Source of the DNA: a bacterium
GTDB taxonomy: Bacteria; CLD3; SB21
DNA length: 33,298 nt
Direction of reading: 5' to 3'
NCBI GenBank assembly: GCA_013359335.1
Contig: JABWBZ010000005.1
Span: 1-33,298, forward strand
Program-made: the position numbers and the translations under genes
Shown: positions 17,278 to 26,084 of the stretch, piece after piece
Numbering within the stretch: position 1 is the first letter of the stretch
Layout of the letters: every line of letters starts with the position of its first letter
Notes under the pieces: model-generated
What the model saw: the letters and a program-made list of their open reading frames with translations, nothing else
Told to the model about the DNA's origin: nothing
Database searches by the model: none

Positions 17278-19647
17278 TTATTCATATCGTAAAGCATTAA
17301 CCGGATTTTCGGTGGCTATTTTATACACGCGCGATCCGACGGTCAGAACGGCCAACAATAGCATGGCCACTACGGCGCCCATAAACGGAACCATAGTAAT
17401 CGGTGCGTGCGAATTGAAAATGCTGTTCAATAACCCGTTGAGCGCGATGTAAGCGATGGGGAAAATCAACGCTGCAGCGATTATGATTAATACGTAAAAT
17501 TCACGGTTGACCAAATTCATAATGTGCGGTGCAGAGGCGCCGAGAACTTTGCGGATACCGATTTCTTTCGTACGGCGCGCGATATTCATGGACACGAGCG
17601 CAAAAAGTCCCATCGCGGCAATGATCATGGTCATCACGGCAACATAGATGAACATGTTTTTAATATTTTCATTTTCGACAAAATCTTCTTCAAACACCTT
17701 ATCCTGAAAACCTAATTCAAACGGCACGTCGGGCGTCAGCTTTTTCCATTCGGCTTTCATGGCAGCGACGACTTCGTCCGCTTTATCCGGCTGCATCTTG
17801 ACCGACATTAAACGGTAGGACGCTTTCGGAATCGCTTTGATCACCATCGGTTCGACCGGGCGCATGAACGTGCGCGTATAAAAATCGCTTACGACGCCGA
17901 TCACGCTGTATTCTTTGCCCTCAATGCGCAGAACCTTTCCGGCGGATTGTTGCCAGCCCAATTGTGAAGCGAGCGTTTGATTGATCATCACGCTTTGCTC
18001 CTCATCAGTTTTCAAAGCCGGATCGAAGCTTCGGCCTTCTTCAATACCGATGCCCAGCGTTTCAATATAGTCCGTGCCGACGCGCATCATATTGGTTTGA
18101 AACGTATTTCCTTCCGTCTCCATCGTCATACCGACGCTTTGACTCCGGCCGGCTTGATGAAGGGATCCTGCAATCCGATCGACTCCCGGCGTACGCAGCA
18201 TCGCAGCTTCAAACCGTTCATATTCCTCGGCGGAATTAAAATTTACCACCGCTACTTGTTCGCCTTTGAAACCCAGATCCATCGATGTGAAATAATCGTT
18301 GTTAATTTTGAAAACGATGGCGGCGACGATGGCAAACAAACAAATGGCAAATTGCAATACAACCAAAACGCGCGTCATAAATTTGTTGCCGGTCACTTGC
18401 TGAAGATCGCAGAAAATTTTAACAGGCTGAAACGTACTCATATACAAGGATGGATATAAACCGGAAATGACTCCGATCGCGGCAACTAAAAGTCCCATAA
18501 AAATCAAAAGCGGGTAATCGGAAAAAATATCGAAGCTAATCCAGTGACCGTCGATCAGAGTATTCATAAACGGCGCAAACGCCGCTTCCGCCAAACCGAG
18601 ACCGATCAGCAGCGCCACAAACGATACGATCAACGATTCGCCTAAAAACTGCAGTAGCAACTGGCGCCGCTGTCCACCCAAAACTTTCCGAACGCCGATT
18701 TCTTTGAAACGGCGCGCCGAGCCGGCGATCATGTTGTTCATAAAATTAAAACACGCCATCAGCATCAGCAGCCCAGCAATGATAGCCAGGGCAATTAGTC
18801 CGTTGGGGTTGGCTCCACGCGAAATATCTCCCCGGGTACGGTTGGAGTTTTTGGCAAGGTCAACCACATTATCGATATAAAAGGATTTGTAAAGCCGGTC
18901 GGGATTGACCGCGTTGTACGTCGCGATGTTATTTTGAATTTTTGATTCGACGGCCTTGGCATTGCTTCCGGGCGACAACTGAATAAAGGTAGCCGCTACG
19001 CTGTAATCCCATCCGTTGGCTTTCGGCGTAATGGCCTCAACCAAGCCGAATCCACACAACAAATCAAAACTAAAGCTGGCATTACGCGGTGCCTTACGAA
19101 TGATGCCTCGGACGACGAGATCGTACTTATGAGTTGGATCGATCCGTACGGTCAGCGTTTTGCCCAGCGCATTTTCTTTACCGAAATATTTGTCCGCTTT
19201 TTCCTCACTCAGAAAAATGGCGCTTGGATCCACTAATGCGTGCGGATCGCCGTCAACGAGCGGAAAAGTAAACATATCAAAAAAACCGGGATCGGCAAAC
19301 CATATCAATTCTTTAAAAACATTATCTCCGTAACGTACGGATGCATCGAAGTTATCGATTCGAACTGAACGTTTGACTTCGGGCAGTTGTTCTTTGAGCG
19401 CCGGTCCCAACGCCGCGGGAGTAAAGCCCCATCGTTCTTCACCGTTGTTTACCGGTTTGACGTGGCCGATCATGTAAATATCGGCGGCATTGGCGTGAAA
19501 TTCATCCTGGCTTATAAACGTGTAAATAAAAACAAAAATAGTCAGACAGACGCCGATGCCCATCGACAGGCCAAGAACGTTAATACCCGTATGCAGACGG
19601 TTGCGCCATAAAATGCGGACAGCCGTGCGGAGATAATTTTTGAACAT
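17278..19647 (-). CDS. ABC transporter permease, duplicated MacB_PCD-FtsX type, divergent subgroup
   Basis: This 789-residue permease is the first in the operon after the ATPase, 13 bp downstream of the ATPase stop with AGGAG 6 nt before the ATG. It begins MFKNYLRTAVRILWRNRLH and has TM1 at about 20-44. The first periplasmic domain contains FFDMFTFPL and GDPHAL, and the coupling motif is RRFKEIGVRKVLGGQRRQL. Helices with GLYPSLYMS and a second periplasmic domain follow. RRTKEIGIRKVLGAS sits at about 691-705, then two helices and the tail ENPVNALRYE. It groups with 2656-5022 rather than with the physically closer copies. Tight linkage to the ATPase suggests this is the original partner of that ATPase. 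Confidence 0.93.
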   Translation of the reverse strand: MFKNYLRTAVRILWRNRLHTGINVLGLSMGIGVCLTIFVFIYTFISQDEFHANAADIYMIGHVKPVNNGEERWGFTPAALGPALKEQLPEVKRSVRIDNFDASVRYGDNVFKELIWFADPGFFDMFTFPLVDGDPHALVDPSAIFLSEEKADKYFGKENALGKTLTVRIDPTHKYDLVVRGIIRKAPRNASFSFDLLCGFGLVEAITPKANGWDYSVAATFIQLSPGSNAKAVESKIQNNIATYNAVNPDRLYKSFYIDNVVDLAKNSNRTRGDISRGANPNGLIALAIIAGLLMLMACFNFMNNMIAGSARRFKEIGVRKVLGGQRRQLLLQFLGESLIVSFVALLIGLGLAEAAFAPFMNTLIDGHWISFDIFSDYPLLIFMGLLVAAIGVISGLYPSLYMSTFQPVKIFCDLQQVTGNKFMTRVLVVLQFAICLFAIVAAIVFKINNDYFTSMDLGFKGEQVAVVNFNSAEEYERFEAAMLRTPGVDRIAGSLHQAGRSQSVGMTMETEGNTFQTNMMRVGTDYIETLGIGIEEGRSFDPALKTDEEQSVMINQTLASQLGWQQSAGKVLRIEGKEYSVIGVVSDFYTRTFMRPVEPMVIKAIPKASYRLMSVKMQPDKADEVVAAMKAEWKKLTPDVPFELGFQDKVFEEDFVENENIKNMFIYVAVMTMIIAAMGLFALVSMNIARRTKEIGIRKVLGASAPHIMNLVNREFYVLIIIAAALIFPIAYIALNGLLNSIFNSHAPITMVPFMGAVVAMLLLAVLTVGSRVYKIATENPVNALRYE

Positions 19648-19660
19648 AAGGCGCTCCTGT

Positions 19661-20350
<690 letters not shown>

Positions 20351-20395
20351 GACTGAATTCCTTTATTTGGTTGGTGTATTTTGTATTAGCATAAA

Positions 20396-20423
20396 AGCTT
20401 TCAGCTTTCGGCTCTCAGCCTTT
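20396..20423. repeat. 3' arm of inverted 7-bp-period repeats bracketing an S23 gene
   Basis: Four degenerate heptamers (theme AGCTTTC) lie here and overlap the last codons and the stop of the 20401-20760 gene. The arm matches the reverse complement of 20778-20805 at 20 of 28 ungapped positions, with matches grouped in blocks (AGCT, AGCT, TCGGC, TCAGC) spaced at multiples of 7. Together the arms would pair in the transcript with the whole S23 reading frame in the loop. Confidence 0.65.
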
Positions 20424-20760
20424 GAAGAAAGGCCGTGAGCATTTTTTTGATTTCGACTACGCCGGAAGCTACTTTTTCGTAATCTGGCTTTTTTATGTAA
20501 TGGAGATCACAAGCCAAAAGTAGATGATATTCGAGTTCGCTCGCCGATCCCATTGCAATTTGCAAAAAACGAGCAAAATCGGCATCGGTTCTCCTACCAC
20601 AACCTTCAGCGATATTAGCAGGTATGGAAGATGATGCTCTTCGTATTTGACTTGTTAGACCGAACAATTCATCATTTGGAAAATTTTTTGTCATGGAATA
20701 CAGAATTAATGTTAACTGATGACTTTTTACCCATACATCTAAATTTCGAAAATCTTTCAT
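20401..20760 (-). CDS. Four-helix-bundle protein, S23/23S-rRNA-intervening-sequence family
   Basis: This 119-residue protein shows the family signature clearly: MKDFRNLDVWVKSHQL at the start, FPNDELFGLTSQIRRA at 27-42, SIPANIAEGCGRR at 45-57, and DFARFLQIAMGSASELEYHL at 60-79. The family forms a pentameric four-helix bundle. It was first seen in open frames within 23S rRNA intervening sequences and is related to the Avd accessory protein of diversity-generating retroelements. Its biochemical role in free-standing genes is not established. It has a near-ideal ribosome site (AAAGGA, 5 nt spacer). It sits between the adaptor and ATPase genes of an export operon, where such a protein has no obvious job, and is bracketed by an inverted repeat pair (20396-20423 and 20778-20805). 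No rRNA is nearby. Confidence 0.93.
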   Translation of the reverse strand: MKDFRNLDVWVKSHQLTLILYSMTKNFPNDELFGLTSQIRRASSSIPANIAEGCGRRTDADFARFLQIAMGSASELEYHLLLACDLHYIKKPDYEKVASGVVEIKKMLTAFLQRLRAES

Positions 20761-20777
20761 TGTTTTCCTTTACAGCG

Positions 20778-20805
20778 AATAGCTGAACGCCGACAGCTAT
20801 GAGCT
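20778..20805. repeat. 5' arm of inverted 7-bp-period repeats bracketing an S23 gene
   Basis: Heptamers on the theme AGCTATG / AGCTGAA lie 17 bp upstream of the S23 start codon and overlap the stop codon of the adaptor gene (20804-20806). They are the inverted partner of 20396-20423 (20 of 28 positions). The placement shows that the cassette begins exactly at the end of the upstream gene. Confidence 0.65.
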
Positions 20806-22060
20806 ATTTCTGTTTCAACATCAACTTATCAATATCCCCATAACTGTCGTACGACGAGGTCACAACCTGTTCGCCCGGAAACAGGCCATCGATGACTTCA
20901 AAAACCTGGGGATTTTGCCGGCCGAGTTTGATCGGACGTTTGATGGCGAAGTCGCCCGAAGGATCGACGACAAAGATCCATTGGCCGCCGGTCTTCTGAT
21001 AAAATCCGCCGCGCGGCACGAGTATCGCTTCGGCGAGATCGCCGAGTTCCAGACGAATCTGCAACGTCTGGCCGCGGCGGATATCTTTCGGCGCTTCGCC
21101 CTGAAATTCCATATCCACTTCAAACCGGCCGTTGCTCACTTCCGGATAAACTTTTTTGATGATAAGAATGTAAGTTTTGCCGGCGAAATCGAATTCGCCC
21201 GTTTGCCCGATCTGAATGCGCGCAATATAATGTTCGTCAATTCCCGCGCGAACTTTGAATCCGTCGAGCACGTCGATCTGGCCCAAACGATCACCGGCGC
21301 GTTTGGATTCGCCAAGCTCGGCGTTACGGGACGTTAATTGCCCGTTGACAGGAGCCCGAATGGTGAGGTTGGCAAGATTTTCTTTGATGACATTCAGATT
21401 AGTTTGCATGTGCTGGATTGACGCCTCGAGCGATTGCATCTGCGTCGCACGCAAAATTGAATCGGAATGCATACTCTCGATCAAAAGATCGCGGCGATTG
21501 ACGGCATATTGATATTCATCGCGCGCTTGCTCGTATTCTTGTTGGGAAGTAAGATTTTGCGAGAGCAAACCTTTTTGAATATCGTAATTCCGTTTCCAGC
21601 GCCCGATCTGATATTCCAGATCGATGAGGTCGCCTTTATTGCGAATCCGGTTTTGTTCGAATGCCAGCCGGGTATTGCGCAAATTATTGATCTGCTCGAA
21701 AAGCTGCGCTTCGCGGAACATCACGTCCATTTGCAGATTCGTATTGGTCAGCTTCAAAAGCTCTTCGCCCTCTTTCACGATCGTACCTTCTTCGACGAAT
21801 AATTTTTCAACGCGTCCGCCTTCCATCGCGTCGAGATAGATCGTCTTGATCGGCAACACATTGCCGGTCACGGGAATAAATTCCTGAAAAGGACCTTTCG
21901 TGACTTTGGCCAGTGTGATTTTTTCAACTTCGACATTCAGTTTGGACGACGTATCACCGAAAAGAAACGTGTAAAAAACAAAAATGAACAAAAGTCCGCC
22001 GCCTGCAAAAATCGCGATCTTTTTCGGAGGCCAATTCTTTTTTTCAATTTTACGATCCAT
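20804..22060 (-). CDS. Periplasmic adaptor subunit, HlyD/MacA (RND/ABC efflux) family
   Basis: This 418-residue inner-membrane-anchored adaptor would link the ABC permease to an outer-membrane channel or act as the periplasmic sleeve. Features: basic cytoplasmic start, TM anchor about 14-34, first half of the lipoyl/barrel-sandwich domain about 62-108 (GRVEKLFVEEGTIVKEG), a long coiled-coil hairpin about 112-235, the second lipoyl half (LTIRAPVNGQL), then beta-barrel and membrane-proximal domains (RRGQTLQIRLELG; PGEQVVTSSYD). The open frame extends 13 codons upstream to a TTG at 22099. The ATG at 22060 (MDRKIEKK) is preferred because it has a GGA-type site and the extension is not typical of the family. 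It is the first gene of the operon, about 40 nt below the candidate sigma-54 start point. Confidence 0.92.
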   Translation of the reverse strand: MDRKIEKKNWPPKKIAIFAGGGLLFIFVFYTFLFGDTSSKLNVEVEKITLAKVTKGPFQEFIPVTGNVLPIKTIYLDAMEGGRVEKLFVEEGTIVKEGEELLKLTNTNLQMDVMFREAQLFEQINNLRNTRLAFEQNRIRNKGDLIDLEYQIGRWKRNYDIQKGLLSQNLTSQQEYEQARDEYQYAVNRRDLLIESMHSDSILRATQMQSLEASIQHMQTNLNVIKENLANLTIRAPVNGQLTSRNAELGESKRAGDRLGQIDVLDGFKVRAGIDEHYIARIQIGQTGEFDFAGKTYILIIKKVYPEVSNGRFEVDMEFQGEAPKDIRRGQTLQIRLELGDLAEAILVPRGGFYQKTGGQWIFVVDPSGDFAIKRPIKLGRQNPQVFEVIDGLFPGEQVVTSSYDSYGDIDKLMLKQK

Positions 22061-22112
22061 GTTTTTCCAATTCCATGTTTTGTAATAAGCTAGAAACAAT
22101 TAAGCAACGTGT

Positions 22113-22128
22113 TGCAAAGTCAATTCCC
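22113..22128 (-). promoter_or_regulatory. Candidate sigma-54 (-24/-12) promoter of the export operon
   Basis: The minus strand reads GGGAATTGACTTTGCA. It keeps the invariant GG and GC with exactly 10 bases between them and a perfect TTGCA -12 element, against the consensus TGGCACG-N4-TTGC(A/T). The -24 side departs at four positions. The start point would fall near 22102, about 42 nt before the adaptor ATG at 22060. The presence of a sigma-54-dependent response regulator in the same window supports the reading. Confidence 0.6.
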
Positions 22129-22207
22129 ATGCCCAAAACGTACGTTTATTTTTTAATGATTTAAGACTACGGAGAAATAATAGAAATGTTCGCTTTCGCA
22201 CGAAGAG

Positions 22208-22223
22208 TGTCCGTTTTCGGACA
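22208..22223. promoter_or_regulatory. Palindrome TGTCCG-N4-CGGACA, candidate activator (UAS) site
   Basis: This is a perfect 6-bp inverted repeat with a TTTT centre, about 105-120 nt upstream of the predicted sigma-54 start point. That is the usual distance for an enhancer bound by an NtrC-type activator with a Fis-like helix-turn-helix. Alternatively it could be a hairpin terminator for transcription entering from the kinase gene on the minus strand, but on that strand no T-run follows. On the plus strand a T6 run follows 6 bp later, so a weak plus-strand terminator cannot be excluded. Confidence 0.5.
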
Positions 22224-22300
22224 GTAGGTTTTTTACTCAAGAGAACGCTGAGAACATGGTGATTATGTTTGGGTCCGTGCTCTCAGGTGTGGATAGGATT

Positions 22301-25300
22301 TTAGGCTAATTTTTCCAATTCAACGATCGTATCATAGTAATTTTTTTCCAATTCTTCGATCATCGAACGGATTTTGGTGAGGTCGTTTTTGCGGCCGCAC
22401 TGATCGATATGTTCGCACAGATCGGCCATGTAACGCGCGCCGATATTGCCGCAAGCCCCTTTGAGGTTGTGTGCAGCCATCGACAAATTCGTGGTATCCT
22501 CGCCGGCCGCATGTTTTTTGATCTGAGCGATCAACGACGGCGCCTGGCGGAGAAACATGGCGATAATGTCCTGGAAAAATGTCGGATCGTCTTCGGTGGC
22601 CAGGCTTTTCAATCCGTCGATCGTGCGGGCGTCGACAATTTTATTCGGGCGTTTGAGTTCGGTATGAACCGGTTCGATTTTCGGTTTGATTGCGTGGCCC
22701 CATTTCGCCAGCGCCGCTGACACTTCTTCCAACCGGGTCGGTTTGCTGATATAATCGTCCATACCCGCTTCGATGCAGCGTTCGCGGTCGCCCTGCATCG
22801 CGTTGGCCGTCATGGCGATAATTTTCGGCCGCATATCGTTCGGCCAGTTTTCGACGATGTGGCGCGTCGCTTCGAGCCCGTCCATTTCCGGCATTTGCAT
22901 GTCCATAAATACGAGGTCGTAATGCTGCCGCTTGAGCGCGTCGACCGCTTCGATGCCGTTGCCAACTACGTCCGCGAGATAACCGATCTGCTTCAAAATC
23001 CGGAGCGCAACTTTTTGGTTGACGACGTTGTCTTCGGCAACGAGAATTCGCAGCGGGCGCAATTCGATGGTTTTGTCGTCGTCATGAATTGGTTGTTCGA
23101 GAATTTCAGGAATGGCTTTCGCTCCGGCGAGCGTATTCATCAGCATGTCGAAAAATTGCGACTGACGGATCGGCTTGGAAACATACGCCTGAAAAATTTC
23201 CTTCGCTTCTTTGACGCTGCGTTCGTTTTTGCCCAATGACGTCAGCAAAATCATCGGCATTTGTTCTTCCGTGCGCAGCTCGCGAATCGCTTTGCCCAGC
23301 ATGAGCCCGTCCATTTCCGGCATTTGCATGTCGATGATGGCGAGATCAAACGATTCGCGGTTTTTCAGCCAACCGACCGCTTCCTGCCCGGACGCCGTGG
23401 CTTTAGCTGTAAGCCCCCAATGCTGGCATTGCGTCGACAAAATCCGGCGATTGGTCTCATTGTCATCGACGATGAGAACCGATTTACCGTCGAGTTCCGT
23501 CACGCGCCCGGCTTTGCGGTCATCGACAGGTTTTTGCGCAACCGCCGTCTTGAGCGTAAATGAAAAGACCGAACCTTTGCCTTCAATACTTTCCGCCCAC
23601 ATGCGCCCGCCCATCAGTTCGGACAATCGCTTACAAATTGCCAGTCCCAACCCCGTACCGCCGTATTGCCGCGTTGTGGACGAATCGACTTGCGAAAACG
23701 ATTTGAAAAGACGATCCATTTTATTTTCAGGAATGCCGATGCCCGTATCTTTCAGGGAGAATTGCAGTTCCTGCGCGGCGCCGGATTGTTTGATCTTTTT
23801 AACGTTGAGAAAAATCTCGCCATTAGGTGTAAACTTCACGGCATTGCTGACGAGATTAGCCAAAATCTGCCGCACGCGCGTCACGTCGCCGACGACGAAC
23901 GTCGGCACATCCGGTTCGATGAAATAAAGCAATTCCAGCTGCTTTTCGGCAACCATCGACGCAAAAAGATCGAACGTGTCTTCGATGCAACTCCGCAGAT
24001 CGAACGGCTGTTCTTCCAATTCCATCTTGCCCGATTCGATTTTCGAAAAATCCAGGATATCGTTGATGATCGTCAGAAGCGTTTCACCGCTGACGCGGAT
24101 CGTTTCGACAAAACTGCGCTGCTCGGCGGACAATTCCGTTTCCATGAGCAATCCAGTCATGCCGATGACGCCGTTCATCGGCGTACGGATTTCGTGGCTC
24201 ATGTTAGCCAAAAACTCCGATTTCAACCGAGCCGCTGCCAGCGCGGCTTCGCGGGCGGAGATCAATTCCCGGTCGAGATGTTTCCGTTCGGTAATATCGC
24301 GTACGATCGCCAGCACTTCATCCACGCCGCTGACGACAATCCGCGCTTCGTGATCCCGTATGCGGCCGTCCACTTCGATCTGGTACTCGAAAACCTGCAT
24401 CTCACTCGTTTCGAGCGCTTTCTCCACATATTGCATCGTTTTTTCAGCGGCGCTGAGAATTTGCCCGCTCGTAACCACGACGCCGAAATCTTTGGGAACG
24501 CGGAAGTCGAAAATAATTCCGTCGCGCCGCAAGCGGTACATCAGATCGGGAATGGCATTGAGCAATGCCTGCGTCTTCGCTTCGCTCTTGCGTAAAGCTT
24601 CTTCCGTCTGTTTACGTTCGTTGACTTCTTTTTGTAAAGCTTTTGTGCGCTCGTCGATGCGTTTTTCGAGATTGCGGTTGATCTCTTCAAGCTGTTTGTA
24701 AGCCACTTCGAGATTGTCGACCATCTCGTTGAATGCGCTGGCGAGTTGGGCGACTTCGTCATTATAATACGTCGGCGCGCGGTGGGAAAGATCGCCGTTG
24801 GAAACCTTCACAACGGTAGCAACCATTTGCCCGAGATGGCTTGTCACGGCCGTGCTGATCGTGAAAACGGCAATCATCCCGATCACGAAAATCAACATAC
24901 TGACGGTGGTGATCGTCGTACGGCTCTGATCGATTTCCGCACGGATGCTTTCCAGGGAGATGCCGACAAATACGCGCCCGATTTTTTTTCCGTCTTTGTA
25001 AACGACGGTCATACCTTGGTACAATTTACCGTCGCCGGAAATAATATTATGATGCGTGGGATGGTCGAAATTATACTGATTCGCCAATCCGCGATTGAAA
25101 ATACCCAGCGCTTTACCGGTATTATTGATCACGATCATGTAAACGAGATCTTCATTCTGGCGGGCAACCTGGATGGTCGAATAAATAACACTCGTGTCTG
25201 CCGTTTGAATCGCACCCGAAAGGCTGAACGCCACCATTTCGCCGATGCTCTGCGCTTTCGCTTTGATGGAACGAATCGCCTGATCTTCGAGGCGGGTCGG

Positions 25301-25402
25301 GAAGAAAACGAAAATAAAAACCGAAATCACACCAATGATCAAGGTGACCAAAAGCGAGAGTTTGGTGCGAATCGTGGACAAGCCTTTTCGGGAAAACGCC
25401 AT
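22301..25402 (-). CDS. Hybrid sensor histidine kinase with two receiver domains and an HPt domain
   Basis: This 1033-residue membrane kinase is of the BarA/multistep phosphorelay type. Order: TM1 14-34; periplasmic sensor about 35-162; TM2 163-185; HAMP about 186-240; coiled coil; PAS about 271-375; HisKA with His403 in [10 protein letters not shown]; HATPase with NLVSNAVKF (516-524), DTGIGIP (552-558) and GTGLGLA (582-588); REC1 with Asp691; REC2 with Asp834; HPt with His978 in AAHNLKG. All phosphorelay residues are present, so it can pass phosphate internally to the HPt, but no output domain is attached and its target regulator is unknown. The frame stays open to a GTG at 25486. The ATG at 25402 (MAFSRKG) is chosen because it leaves a normal short lead before TM1. 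The gene precedes the export operon on the same strand. Confidence 0.93.
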   Translation of the reverse strand: MAFSRKGLSTIRTKLSLLVTLIIGVISVFIFVFFPTRLEDQAIRSIKAKAQSIGEMVAFSLSGAIQTADTSVIYSTIQVARQNEDLVYMIVINNTGKALGIFNRGLANQYNFDHPTHHNIISGDGKLYQGMTVVYKDGKKIGRVFVGISLESIRAEIDQSRTTITTVSMLIFVIGMIAVFTISTAVTSHLGQMVATVVKVSNGDLSHRAPTYYNDEVAQLASAFNEMVDNLEVAYKQLEEINRNLEKRIDERTKALQKEVNERKQTEEALRKSEAKTQALLNAIPDLMYRLRRDGIIFDFRVPKDFGVVVTSGQILSAAEKTMQYVEKALETSEMQVFEYQIEVDGRIRDHEARIVVSGVDEVLAIVRDITERKHLDRELISAREAALAAARLKSEFLANMSHEIRTPMNGVIGMTGLLMETELSAEQRSFVETIRVSGETLLTIINDILDFSKIESGKMELEEQPFDLRSCIEDTFDLFASMVAEKQLELLYFIEPDVPTFVVGDVTRVRQILANLVSNAVKFTPNGEIFLNVKKIKQSGAAQELQFSLKDTGIGIPENKMDRLFKSFSQVDSSTTRQYGGTGLGLAICKRLSELMGGRMWAESIEGKGSVFSFTLKTAVAQKPVDDRKAGRVTELDGKSVLIVDDNETNRRILSTQCQHWGLTAKATASGQEAVGWLKNRESFDLAIIDMQMPEMDGLMLGKAIRELRTEEQMPMILLTSLGKNERSVKEAKEIFQAYVSKPIRQSQFFDMLMNTLAGAKAIPEILEQPIHDDDKTIELRPLRILVAEDNVVNQKVALRILKQIGYLADVVGNGIEAVDALKRQHYDLVFMDMQMPEMDGLEATRHIVENWPNDMRPKIIAMTANAMQGDRERCIEAGMDDYISKPTRLEEVSAALAKWGHAIKPKIEPVHTELKRPNKIVDARTIDGLKSLATEDDPTFFQDIIAMFLRQAPSLIAQIKKHAAGEDTTNLSMAAHNLKGACGNIGARYMADLCEHIDQCGRKNDLTKIRSMIEELEKNYYDTIVELEKLA

Positions 25403-25515
25403 ACCGTTAAATGTTAATAGAACAGGGTCATTAGATTTGCGCATCAAGATAAACAAAAACCGTCCACTTAAACAACAAATTTTCACAGGTATCTCAGCAC
25501 GACCGAGTTAATTCC

Positions 25516-25569
25516 GCCACAGAGGCGCAACCCCACCTCAGGGAGGGGTCGCTTTCGTGCCTTCGTGGA
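25516..25569. repeat. Inverted pair of degenerate 8-bp repeats (gene-less hairpin element)
   Basis: CCACAGAGGCGCAAC at 25517-25531 and the reverse complement of 25554-25568 (CCACGAAGGCACGAA) match at 10 of 15 positions. Each arm is two units of 8 bp. Between them is a GC-rich inner hairpin (CCTC-AGG-GAGG). The element occupies the divergent gap between the hybrid kinase start and the CoA-binding gene, so it could also influence either promoter. It is the same layout as 143-201 and 12256-12326 with different units. Confidence 0.5.
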
Positions 25570-25646
25570 ACAAGAAGAAAAGGATTTTATTTTGAAACGG
25601 TTAATGATTACATTGCTTCACTCCAAAATTTGCAAAAGGAATGACC

Positions 25647-26042
25647 ATGAAAGACATTGCGGAATTGCTCAAAGAACCGGGCGTATCGATTGCCGTCGTT
25701 GGCGCCAACGATCACCCCGAAAAATATGGTTCCGTCATCTACCGCGATTTAAAACGAAAAGGCTTCAAACTTTTTCCTGTCAATCCCACGCGTCCGACCG
25801 TCGACGGCGACCAAGCTTACAAAAATATTTCCGACATTCCCGAAACGCCGACGATTATTAATTTTGTCACGCCGCCGGCCGCTACGTTGAAAGTCCTGAA
25901 AGAATGCCTGGCAAAGGGATTCATGAACGTGTGGATCCAACCCGGCGCCGAAGATCCCGACGTACTGCGATTCGTACAGGAAAATCATTTCAATTACCTC
26001 GCAAATGCATGTATCATGGTTGAAAGTAGATTGAAGAATTGA
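25647..26042 (+). CDS. CoA-binding protein (YccU/DUF-type Rossmann fold)
   Basis: This 131-residue soluble protein has the CoA_binding_2 pattern: IAVVGANDHPEKYGS after strand 1 (about 14-28) with a glycine turn, GFKLFPVNPT at about 40-50, and a GFMNVWIQPGAED segment near 90-102 followed by a region ending in a conserved CIM motif. These small proteins bind coenzyme A or a similar nucleotide through a Rossmann fold; their cellular function is poorly known. The frame has two in-frame ATGs. The second (25647) is chosen because AGGA at 25637-25640 is then 6 nt away, whereas it directly abuts the first (25641). The stop codon overlaps the start of an inverted-repeat arm. Confidence 0.9.
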   Translation: MKDIAELLKEPGVSIAVVGANDHPEKYGSVIYRDLKRKGFKLFPVNPTRPTVDGDQAYKNISDIPETPTIINFVTPPAATLKVLKECLAKGFMNVWIQPGAEDPDVLRFVQENHFNYLANACIMVESRLKN

Positions 26043-26072
26043 TTCATTTTTTCATTGATTCATTAACTCATT
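26041..26072. repeat. 5' arm of inverted 8-bp-period repeats bracketing an S23 gene
   Basis: Read as its reverse complement this is four units of 8 bp with the theme ATGANNNA. Positions 26054-26072 match the reverse complement of 26431-26449 at 18 of 19 positions. The arm starts inside the stop codon of the CoA-binding gene and ends 12 bp before the S23 start. Confidence 0.75.
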
Positions 26073-26084
26073 ACGATTTTTGTT

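Noticed and set aside
20401-20760. S23 gene as part of a 23S rRNA intervening sequence
   Set aside because: No 23S rRNA sequence flanks either S23 gene. Both sit between protein-coding genes, so only the architecture, not the location, resembles an rRNA intervening sequence.
20401-20760. S23/Avd-like gene as evidence of a diversity-generating retroelement
   Set aside because: There is no reverse transcriptase and no template/variable repeat pair in the window. The resemblance to Avd is at the fold-family level only.
22061-22099. Longer adaptor protein starting at the TTG at 22099
   Set aside because: It would place the start nearly on the predicted transcription start and add 13 untypical residues. 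The ATG at 22060 has a usable ribosome site.
25403-25486. Longer hybrid kinase starting at GTG 25486 or ATG 25444
   Set aside because: Neither has a convincing ribosome site. The added 28 or 14 residues do not look like a signal or domain, and the ATG at 25402 gives a standard lead into TM1. The choice remains uncertain.
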